Below are positions 36,621 through 42,508 of a stretch of 42,508 nt of DNA, in pieces. Position 1 is the first letter of the stretch. Each line of letters starts with the position of its first letter. Both the position numbers and the translations under genes were made by a program. The DNA comes from VGEM01 sp033764265 (GTDB lineage Bacteria; Pseudomonadota; Alphaproteobacteria; Rhodospirillales; Rhodospirillaceae). The notes beneath the pieces are model-generated. The model saw only the letters and a program-made list of their open reading frames with translations. It did no database searches and had not been told where the DNA came from. Location: contig JANRJB010000272.1 of assembly GCA_033764265.1 (NCBI GenBank), forward strand, positions 1-42,508, given 5' to 3'.

Positions 36621-37247
36621 ATGCGGATGCTGTTGGCGATGATCGGCGCGTGCGCCGGCGTGGCGGGGCTGGGGGCGGGTGCGGCCGCGCAGGTCGGCGG
36701 CGAAACCGGGAACAACTATGTCGCCGCCCAGTTCATCAGTTCGGAAAGTTCGTGCAAAGGCTTCGACGAGGGCGTGCGCCCGCTGGGCCTGACCGGCACC
36801 TGCGACAAGCGCGACGAAGGATTCCGGGTCGCCTACGGTCGCTACTTCACCGACAACTTTGGTGCAGAGCTGGGTTACCAGGACGCCGGCGAAGGCAGCG
36901 CCGTCGGCCGCTTGCCCAACGGCACGGTGGCGGTGAGTCTGAAAGCCCCGTTGAAGGCGGTCGACCTGGTCGGCACCGCGCGTGTCGAGGCCGAAGGCGG
37001 TTTCGTCGCCATGATCCGTGTCGGCGGGGCGTGGTGGGACTACAAGGTCCGCTCGACGCCGGCCGGCCTGTCCGCCGACAACGACAAGATCACCCTGACT
37101 TACGGCCTTGGGCTGGAATGGCGCTGGTTCACCCTGGGATACGACGTCATCACCAACGTCGGCCAGGGCAACCTGCTGGCACCCACCGCGCCCGACATCA
37201 TCCAGGACGTGAAGCGCATCAGCGCCGGGCTGAAGTACCGGTTTTGA
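36621..37247 (+). CDS. Outer-membrane beta-barrel protein, OmpA/Omp25-like
   Basis: A 208-residue outer-membrane protein. The start at 36621 has GGAGG about 7 bases upstream and gives a signal peptide (MRMLLAMIGACAGVAGLGAG...AQ). The mature part is an 8-strand-like barrel with the pattern FRVAYGRYFTDNFGAELGY, then FVAMIRVGGAWWDYKV, YGLGLEWRWF and a final strand ending LKYRF with a C-terminal Phe, the classic BamA signal. Two Cys residues (SSCKGF and GTCDKR) near the N terminus could form a disulfide in an extracellular loop. It is divergent from the amidohydrolase gene. It is possibly part of surface structure or stress response; no specific role is evident. Confidence 0.85.
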   Translation: MRMLLAMIGACAGVAGLGAGAAAQVGGETGNNYVAAQFISSESSCKGFDEGVRPLGLTGTCDKRDEGFRVAYGRYFTDNFGAELGYQDAGEGSAVGRLPNGTVAVSLKAPLKAVDLVGTARVEAEGGFVAMIRVGGAWWDYKVRSTPAGLSADNDKITLTYGLGLEWRWFTLGYDVITNVGQGNLLAPTAPDIIQDVKRISAGLKYRF

Positions 37248-37265
37248 CAGAGAGCGTAAGGGGCT

Positions 37266-37527
37266 ATGTTCGTGGTGTCCGCTAGGCTCTGGGCGGAGGA
37301 GTGCGATTGGCATGCGAAAGAATAAAGCAGCTTCCGCCAATGCCTGGCGCGATCCCGACGATGCGCCGGAATTGACCCCCGCGTGGTTTGCGGACGCTGC
37401 TCTGTTTGACGGCGCAAAACTCGTCAGGCGGGGCCGACCGCGGCCGCACGCAGCCACGTCCGCCCAGCAAAAACCCCGCGGGCAGGGCCGGCGGGGTTTT
37501 GCGGCGCGACGCGTAGGTCGGACTTAG
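37266..37527 (+). pseudogene. Decayed brnTA toxin-antitoxin remnant
   Basis: Two overlapping short readings. The first (37266-37325) encodes about 19 residues (VVSARLWAEECDWHAKE end) that could be the tail of a BrnT-like toxin. The second starts at ATG 37312, with GGAGGAG 10 bases upstream. It encodes the N-terminal part of a BrnA-type antitoxin (WRDPDDAPELTPAWFADA, then LVRRGRPR), but its DNA-binding ribbon-helix-helix is missing. After about residue 44 the reading runs through the rpsD terminator to a meaningless tail ending at 37527. The toxin body is gone. The 14-base toxin-stop/antitoxin-start overlap is the usual brnTA order, which supports the reading. The antitoxin N-terminal match is fairly good; the toxin stub is weak. 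Confidence 0.55.
37469..37500 (-). terminator. Terminator of rpsD
   Basis: A 10-bp perfect stem (37470-37479 with 37491-37500). On the minus strand it is followed by a run of T residues. It lies 24 bases after the rpsD stop and inside the brnA remnant. Confidence 0.85.
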
Positions 37528-38138
37528 CGCGAGTAGAACTCGACCACCAGGTTGGGTTCCATCTGCACCGGGTAGGGCACGTCGGCCAGTTGCGGCACGC
37601 GCTTCAGGCTGCCGGTGTGCTTGCCGTGATCGACCTCGACGTAGTCGGGCACGTCGCGCTCGGCGGATTCGATGGCTTCCTTCACCGCCGCCATGTCGCG
37701 GGCCTTCTGGCGCAGTTCGATGGTATCGCCCACCTTGACCAGGTACGACGCAATGGTGACGCGCTTGCCGTTGACCTTGACGTGGCCGTGGCTGACGAAC
37801 TGGCGCGCGGCGAACACCGTCGGCACGAACTTCATGCGATAGACCAGCGCGTCCAGCCGGCTTTCCAGAATGGCGATCAGGTTCTGCGAACTGTCGCCCT
37901 TGCGGCGGATCGCTTCTTCGTAATAGCGGCGGAACTGCCGCTCGGAGACGTTGCCGTAGTAGCCCTTCAGTTTTTGCTTGGCCATCAACTGCACGCCGTA
38001 GTCCGACGGCTTCTTGCGCCGCTGGCCGTGCTGGCCGGGGCCGTACTCGCGCTTGTTGATCGGGCTTTTCGGGCGCCCCCACAAATTGACCTGGAGGCGA
38101 CGGTCGATCTTGTATTTGCTCTCGGCACGCTTGGTCAT
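37524..38138 (-). CDS. rpsD: 30S ribosomal protein S4
   Basis: A 204-residue primary 16S rRNA-binding protein that starts assembly of the small-subunit body and often autoregulates its own mRNA. The N-terminal part (SKYKIDRRLQVNLWGRPKSP) and the S4 RNA-binding domain (RLDALVYRMKFVPTVFAARQ, then SHGHVKVNGKRVTI) are typical, and it ends NLVVEFYSR. The start is the ATG at 38138 with AAGGA eight bases upstream; longer readings run into the leader. It stands alone, as in many alphaproteobacteria, not in the alpha operon. It has its own promoter (38289-38316), a leader hairpin that may serve autoregulation, and a strong terminator. Confidence 0.98.
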   Translation of the reverse strand: MTKRAESKYKIDRRLQVNLWGRPKSPINKREYGPGQHGQRRKKPSDYGVQLMAKQKLKGYYGNVSERQFRRYYEEAIRRKGDSSQNLIAILESRLDALVYRMKFVPTVFAARQFVSHGHVKVNGKRVTIASYLVKVGDTIELRQKARDMAAVKEAIESAERDVPDYVEVDHGKHTGSLKRVPQLADVPYPVQMEPNLVVEFYSR

Positions 38139-38197
38139 GGCACGTCCTTTTTGGTCGCGTCGTTGACGCGAACGTTGTCCCGGTTGGACACGCACCC

Positions 38198-38226
38198 GGC
38201 GAAAACCCACACGAAGGTGTTTCGCC
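38198..38226 (-). other. Leader hairpin upstream of rpsD
   Basis: Inverted repeat with 11-base arms (38198-38208 and 38216-38226, two mismatches) in the roughly 145-base transcribed leader between the rpsD promoter and its start. It could be a site for autoregulation by S4, which is common for this gene. That is an inference. Confidence 0.4.
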
Positions 38227-38288
38227 GTTGCGGCCGTGGCGCACGGAAACGAAGCCCGTGGCCCGCTGGGCCGGGAATAAGGCGGCGG

Positions 38289-38316
38289 AGTATAGGCGCG
38301 CGCGGCCCCAAGTCAA
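38289..38316 (-). promoter_or_regulatory. Promoter of rpsD
   Basis: On the minus strand TTGACT (38316-38311) and TATACT (38294-38289) are 16 bases apart, both close to the consensus. The -35 overlaps the stop codon of the upstream methyltransferase gene. Confidence 0.65.
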
Positions 38317-39200
38317 TCCGCGCGGGCGCTGGATTTCATGCGTTCTTTCAACGGCTTAGGCGCTGGCTCGGGCGCCGTTCCGGGCTGCCGCTGGGGCCGG
38401 TCGGGGCGCCGGCCGTAGCGCAGTTCCTTGATGATGCCGTGCAGGGTGCGGATCTCCTGCTCGGTCAGTTCGGCCCGCTGCAACATATTGCGGATGTTGA
38501 TCACCATCTGCTGGCGCTTGTCCTCGTGGCGCAGGAAGCCGCAGGCGATCAGCTCGCGCTCCAGGTGGTCGAACAGGTCGAACAGCATCTCTTTCGGCGC
38601 GGGCCGGGTGCGGTTGAAGGCCATGGTCGCCTGCGGGCCGTCGTAGGCCGCGGCCTGGAACCACTCGTAGCCCACCACCAGCACCGCCTGCGCCAGGTTG
38701 AGCGAGCTGTGTTCGGGGTTGAGCGGCACCTCGATGATGGCGTCGCACAGCGCCACCTCGGCGTTGGTCAGGCCGTGCGCCTCGCGGCCGAACAGCACGC
38801 CGACCTTGCGGCCGGCGGCGATCTGCGCGCGCATGTCCGCCGCCGCGCCCTTGGCGGTGAAGATCGGCTTGACCATCTCGCGCCGGCGCGCGGTGGTGGC
38901 GTAGACGAATTCGAGGTCGGCAAGCGCCGCCTCGACCGTGGCATGGCGCGCGGCGCGTTCCAGAATGCGTTCGCCGCCCGAGGCCGCCGCCACGGCTTTT
39001 TCGCCCAGCCAGTCGACCTTGGGGTCGACCAGGCGCAGCTCGGGCAGCGCGCAATTCATCATCGCCCGCGCCGTGGTGCCCAGGTTCTCGGCCAGCTGCG
39101 GCTCCACCAGAATGACGGCCGGCGCGTCGGCGGTGCGCTTCACCTGTAAGCGACCTTTGTCGACCTGGGCCTGGGCGCGCGGGCTTTTCGTCATGGCCAT
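38313..39200 (-). CDS. trmJ: tRNA 2'-O-methyltransferase of the SPOUT class (TrmJ-like)
   Basis: About 295 residues. The SpoU/TrmH knot is clear: PAVILVEPQLAENLGTTARA (motif 1), KVGVLFGREAHGLTNAEVA (motif 2) and IIEVPLNPEHSSLNLAQAV (motif 3), which build the SAM-binding trefoil knot. TrmJ methylates the 2'-O of position 32 in the tRNA anticodon loop; the AENLGTTARAM form and the helical C-terminal extension fit this branch. The tail is Pro/Arg-rich. The start is uncertain between ATG 39200 and 39194, because no ribosome site is visible; an upstream reading to 39275 is less likely. It is divergent from the PepSY gene and followed by rpsD with its own promoter. Confidence 0.88.
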   Translation of the reverse strand: MAMTKSPRAQAQVDKGRLQVKRTADAPAVILVEPQLAENLGTTARAMMNCALPELRLVDPKVDWLGEKAVAAASGGERILERAARHATVEAALADLEFVYATTARRREMVKPIFTAKGAAADMRAQIAAGRKVGVLFGREAHGLTNAEVALCDAIIEVPLNPEHSSLNLAQAVLVVGYEWFQAAAYDGPQATMAFNRTRPAPKEMLFDLFDHLERELIACGFLRHEDKRQQMVINIRNMLQRAELTEQEIRTLHGIIKELRYGRRPDRPQRQPGTAPEPAPKPLKERMKSSARAD

Positions 39201-39292
39201 GCACTCATGGCCGGTGTCATAGCGGGTCACCGGTTCACTTGCCAGCCGGGACCGCGCGCGGGCAGCATGGGTCATCGCTGAAGGGGGCCGCC

Positions 39293-40390
39293 ATGGTGAC
39301 CAGGTATCGCGGGGCGTGGCTGTGGTTCCACCGCTGGGTCGGGATCGTGCTGGGCGCGGCGGTCGTGCTGATCGGCGTGACCGGATCGCTGCTCGTGTTC
39401 GAGAAGGAGATCGACGCCGCGCTCAACCCGACGCTGATGCGCGTGACCCCCGCCGGCGACCTCAACAGCTTCGACGCGATCGTCGCCGCCGCCGCGGCCG
39501 CCCATCCCGGCGCCACGCCGCTGTTCTTCCAGCGCTTCGGCGACGCGCCCGACGCATCGTTCATGGTGGTGGTGCGGAATGCTGGCGGCGCCGAGACCCA
39601 GGTGTTCGTCGATCCCTACACGCTCGCGGTGCTGGGCGAACGCTCGGGCGCTTCCGCGTTCGGGCTGATCCGCAATTTGCACGCCAACCTGAACCTGGGT
39701 CCGGTCGGCGGGCATATCGTCGGTGGGCTGTCGATCCTGCTGGTGCTGTTCTTCGTCGCCGGCGTGGTGCTGTGGTGGCCGGCCAAGGGCGGCTGGGGCC
39801 GCGCGCTCACCATCTCGGGCGGCGCACCGCCACGGCTGTTGCGCGAACTGCACAACGTGTTCGGCGCCTGGCTCGCGGTGTTCTTCATGCTCGCGGCGAT
39901 CACCGTGCCGGTGCTGGTGTGGATGTTCACCTCGCCCGCCGGGCAAAGTGGCGGCCAAGGCGGCGGCGCGGGCCCGCCGCGGCGCGCGGCCGAAGCGCCC
40001 GATGCCGCGCCGCGCGAACCGATCAGCTGGCAGACCGCCGCCGAGATCGGCCGCCGCGCGGCGCCCGGCCAGTATGTCGGCTTCATCCTGCGCAATCCGC
40101 CGCCGCGGGCGATGTACATGGTGCGGCTGTGGCCGCCGGGGGCGGAGCCGCGCACCGACAATATGACGAATGTGTTCGTCGAGCCGGTCTCGGGCCGCGT
40201 GCTGCGCACCCAGACTCCCACCGCAGTCTCGGCGCGCTCGCTGTTGCAGACCGATTTCAACGCCACGATTCATTCCGGCGCCATCGCCGGACTGCCGGGC
40301 CGCATGATCATGTTCGTCGCCGGCCTCGGCGTGCCGGTGCTGTTCGTCACCGGCGTCGCGATGTGGTGGCTGAAGCGACGGCGAACTTAA
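39293..40390 (+). CDS. PepSY-associated transmembrane protein
   Basis: A 365-residue inner-membrane protein of the PepSY_TM (PiuB-like) family. The start at 39293 has AAGGGGG five bases upstream. Four membrane segments are visible: about residues 13-35 (FHRWVGIVLGAAVVLIGVTG), 145-165 (GLSILLVLFFVAGVVLWWP), 200-222, and the last before a KRRRT end. Two PepSY-like periplasmic modules lie between spans; the His in LWFHRWVG and in NLHANL are typical of heme- or metal-linked members of this family. Such proteins often act with TonB-dependent siderophore receptors as ferric-siderophore reductases; no receptor is adjacent, so the role is an inference. It is divergent from trmJ. Confidence 0.86.
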   Translation: MVTRYRGAWLWFHRWVGIVLGAAVVLIGVTGSLLVFEKEIDAALNPTLMRVTPAGDLNSFDAIVAAAAAAHPGATPLFFQRFGDAPDASFMVVVRNAGGAETQVFVDPYTLAVLGERSGASAFGLIRNLHANLNLGPVGGHIVGGLSILLVLFFVAGVVLWWPAKGGWGRALTISGGAPPRLLRELHNVFGAWLAVFFMLAAITVPVLVWMFTSPAGQSGGQGGGAGPPRRAAEAPDAAPREPISWQTAAEIGRRAAPGQYVGFILRNPPPRAMYMVRLWPPGAEPRTDNMTNVFVEPVSGRVLRTQTPTAVSARSLLQTDFNATIHSGAIAGLPGRMIMFVAGLGVPVLFVTGVAMWWLKRRRT

Positions 40391-40499
40391 ACGTCAGGTA
40401 CGAGGCCGTGACGTGAACACCGATCCTCCACACCAATGCCCCGGATTTATTCCTGGGCCCACGCCTCGCCACGCACCGACCGCGTTTGATGCACCGTAG

Positions 40500-40521
40500 G
40501 TCCCGGCCCGGTGGCCGGGAC
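40500..40521. terminator. Hairpin between convergent PepSY and ABC-F genes
   Basis: Perfect 9-bp GC arms (40500-40508 and 40513-40521) with a 4-base loop, in the 153-base gap between the two convergent genes. The plus side is followed by a mixed T-rich stretch. The rest of the gap (40391-40499) shows nothing recognisable. Confidence 0.55.
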
Positions 40522-40543
40522 GTTGCTGCTTGTTTTGGCGCAG

Positions 40544-42385
40544 CTATGCCCCGATCTCCTCGCGCAGCAGTTCCAGTTCCAGCCACTGGTGCTCGGCGTC
40601 GGCCAGCTCGGCCTCGGCGGCGGTCAGGCGCTGGGCGGTGGCTTCGAACCTGGCCGGGTCGCGGGCGAACAGGCCGGGGTCGGCGATCACCTCGCGCAGG
40701 CGCGCGATCTCGGCGTGCAGCTTCTCCATCGCCGCCGGCAGCGTTTTCAGCGCGTGGCTCTGCGCGAAACTGAGCTTTTTCTTCGCCCCCGAAGCGGCCC
40801 GCGGTTCCGGCGCGGCTGCGCTTTTCGCTTTCGCGGGCTTGGCCGTATCGGCCTCTTTCGCCGTCACGCCGTCGCCGCGCTGGGCGACCATGTCGCTATA
40901 TCCGCCGGCATACACCGCCCACGCGCCCGGCCCATGCGTGTCGCCTTCCCAGGCGATCACCGCGTTGACGGTGCGGTCGAGGAAATCCCGGTCGTGGCTG
41001 ACCAGGATGACCGTGCCCGGATAATCGGCGATCATCTCCTGCAACAGGTCGAGGGTGTCGAGGTCGAGGTCGTTGGTGGGTTCGTCCAGCACCAGCACGT
41101 TCGACGGCAGCGCCAGCGCGCGCGCCAGCATCAACCGGCCGCGCTCGCCGCCCGACAGCACGGCGACCGGCGTTTCGGCCTGCTGGGGCGTGAACAGAAA
41201 GTCCTTCATGTAGCCGACGACGTGGCGGCGCGCGCCGCCGACCATCACATAGTCGCCATGGCCGCGGGTCAGCGCGTCCTTGAGCGGCTTTTTGGGGTCG
41301 AGGTCCTCGCGGCCCTGATCCAGCGTCACCATCTCCAGGCCAACGCCCAGCTTGATGGCGCCGCGGTCGGGCGGCAGCGCGGCCGTCAGCAGATTGATCA
41401 GCGTGGTTTTGCCCGCGCCGTTGGGCCCGACCAGGCCGATGCGCTCGCCGCGCAGGATGCGGACGGAGAAATCGCGCACGACCTTGAGTTCGCTGCCATC
41501 GGGGCGCATGTAGCTCTTGGCGATGCGATCGGCCTCGACGACCCGTTTGCCCGACTGCTCGGCCTCGGAGATCGACAGATTCACCTGGCCGACGGCGCGG
41601 CGGCGCTCGCGCCGTTCCTGGCGCAGGGCCTGCAGCGCCGCCATGCGCCGCTGGTTGCGCTTGCGCCGCGCCGAGACGCCGTGCACCACCCAGTCTTCCT
41701 CGCGCGCGATCTGGCGATCCAGCTTGTGCAGCTCCTGCTCCTCCTGCTCCAGCAGTTCATCGCGGGTCGCCTCGAACGCCGAGAAGCCCTTGTCGATGGT
41801 GCGGCAGCGGCCGCGGTCCAGCCACACGGTGGTGCGCGACAGCGCGTTGAGGAAGCGGCGGTCGTGGCTGATGATCACCAGGGCCGAGCGCAGGCCCGCC
41901 AGTTCCTGCTCCAGCCAGGCGATACCCGGCAGGTCGAGGTGGTTGGTGGGCTCGTCCAGCATCAGCACGTCGGGCGCGGGCGCGAGCACACGCGCCAGCG
42001 CGGCGCGGCGGGTCTCGCCGCCCGAGAGCCGGGCCGGGTCCTCGGCGCCGGTCAGGCCCAGGCGCTCGAGCAGATAGCGGGCGCGGTGCGGGTCGTCGTG
42101 CTCGCCTAGGCCCGCCTCGACGTAGGCCAGCGTGGTGGCGAAGCCCGACAGGTCGGGTTCCTGCGGCAGATAGCGCAAGCCGATGCCGCGCTGGACGATG
42201 CGCTCGCCGCCGGTCGGCTCCACCAACCCGGCGGCGATCTTCAGCAACGTCGACTTGCCCGAGCCGTTGCGCCCGACCAGGGCGATGCGCGCGCCGGCGT
42301 GCACCTGCAGCTCGGCGCCCTTCAACAGTTCCGGACCGCCGAAGGTGTGGCGGACGTCGCGCAGATGGAGGAGCGGGGCGGGCAT
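40544..42385 (-). CDS. uup: ABC-F family ATPase, Uup type
   Basis: A 613-residue soluble protein with two ABC ATPase domains and no membrane part. Domain 1 has Walker A GRNGSGKST, signature LSGGETRRAALAR and Walker B VLMLDEPTNHLD. Domain 2 has GPNGAGKTT, LSGGERGRLMLAR and VLVLDEPTNDLD. The interdomain linker is basic and helical (SARRKRNQRRMAALQALRQE), as in ABC-F proteins that act on the ribosome. The C terminus, after an Ala/Lys-rich linker, is a coiled coil (about residues 550-613) that in Uup binds DNA. Uup affects transposon excision and stalled replication or translation. The start at 42385 has no clear ribosome site. Confidence 0.94.
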   Translation of the reverse strand: MPAPLLHLRDVRHTFGGPELLKGAELQVHAGARIALVGRNGSGKSTLLKIAAGLVEPTGGERIVQRGIGLRYLPQEPDLSGFATTLAYVEAGLGEHDDPHRARYLLERLGLTGAEDPARLSGGETRRAALARVLAPAPDVLMLDEPTNHLDLPGIAWLEQELAGLRSALVIISHDRRFLNALSRTTVWLDRGRCRTIDKGFSAFEATRDELLEQEEQELHKLDRQIAREEDWVVHGVSARRKRNQRRMAALQALRQERRERRRAVGQVNLSISEAEQSGKRVVEADRIAKSYMRPDGSELKVVRDFSVRILRGERIGLVGPNGAGKTTLINLLTAALPPDRGAIKLGVGLEMVTLDQGREDLDPKKPLKDALTRGHGDYVMVGGARRHVVGYMKDFLFTPQQAETPVAVLSGGERGRLMLARALALPSNVLVLDEPTNDLDLDTLDLLQEMIADYPGTVILVSHDRDFLDRTVNAVIAWEGDTHGPGAWAVYAGGYSDMVAQRGDGVTAKEADTAKPAKAKSAAAPEPRAASGAKKKLSFAQSHALKTLPAAMEKLHAEIARLREVIADPGLFARDPARFEATAQRLTAAEAELADAEHQWLELELLREEIGA

Positions 42386-42459
42386 GGGGAGCTGGTGAGC
42401 TTCGGGCGCAATTGCAGGGTGCGCGGGCCTGGGGCATCATGGCCGCGACGGGAGGCTCC

Positions 42460-42508
42460 ATGACTGGACGCACATTCACTGTCAATGCCGCGTGGGACGC
42501 CGAGGCCC
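42460..42508 (+). CDS. Start of a DUF1902/HicB-like gene, cut by the window edge
   Basis: Only 16 codons are visible, from ATG 42460 with GGGAGG seven bases upstream. The reading TFTVNAAWDAEA resembles the opening of DUF1902 proteins (small HicB-like antitoxin folds). It is divergent from uup, with about 75 bases between starts. The rest lies outside the window, so the assignment is tentative. Confidence 0.45.
   Translation, partial: MTGRTFTVNAAWDAEA

Overview
The window is a high-GC (about 68-70 % by eye) stretch of bacterial chromosome, almost certainly from an alphaproteobacterium. Supporting signs are the two-piece cobalamin-dependent methionine synthase, the DUF6502/DUF5666 gene pair, the short DUF6356-like membrane protein, an Atm1-type exporter, a CGFS monothiol glutaredoxin, and TTGNNN promoters. 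I cannot place it to order or genus. Most of the window is ordinary core genome, with one clearly foreign insert and several broken genes.

Layout. 1-9.2 kb: an orphan PAS sensor histidine kinase, a small membrane protein, metH split into two in-frame genes, a DUF1499 lipoprotein, an AhpD-like peroxidase-related protein, and an EF-hand protein with two upstream promoters and a strong terminator. 9.3-14.4 kb: an Atm1-like ABC exporter, a small conserved protein, an alpha/beta-hydrolase that lacks the usual nucleophile and histidine, a membrane-anchored alpha/beta-hydrolase, an Lrp/AsnC regulator and a short membrane protein. 14.5-21.4 kb: a 999-residue membrane-anchored coiled-coil protein (TipN-like layout), then a divergent cluster. 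In that cluster DUF6502 and DUF5666 genes face an exported repeat protein and an outer-membrane barrel across an intergenic region full of phased ACCCAC repeats and a 14-bp-arm palindrome.

21.3-24.2 kb: a photolyase gene broken by an in-frame TGA, an Asp/Glu-racemase-family protein and a thioredoxin-type arsenate reductase. 24.2-28.6 kb: a lower-GC island (a sampled 60-base line is 53 % GC) carrying one very large helicase-nuclease gene beside the C-terminal stub of a type I restriction gene (hsdR), with inverted AATTGGGGTC motifs at its edges. This is the best candidate for an undescribed, probably phage-defence, system. 28.6-34.8 kb: a CpcT-like exported protein, tRNA-Val(CAC), glmU-glmS, a nitronate monooxygenase and a CGFS glutaredoxin after an unusually AT-rich patch. 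34.8-42.5 kb: a Tat-exported amidohydrolase, an outer-membrane barrel, a decayed brnTA toxin-antitoxin remnant, rpsD with a clear promoter and terminator, a TrmJ-like tRNA methyltransferase, a PepSY membrane protein, an Uup-type ABC-F ATPase and the first codons of a DUF1902-like gene cut by the window edge.

Working together: glmU and glmS are both in UDP-GlcNAc synthesis and are 6 bases apart. The two metH genes together rebuild one enzyme. DUF6502/DUF5666 and the two envelope genes opposite them probably form one regulated envelope locus. All calls come from reading motifs; no database search was possible, and GC figures are estimates.
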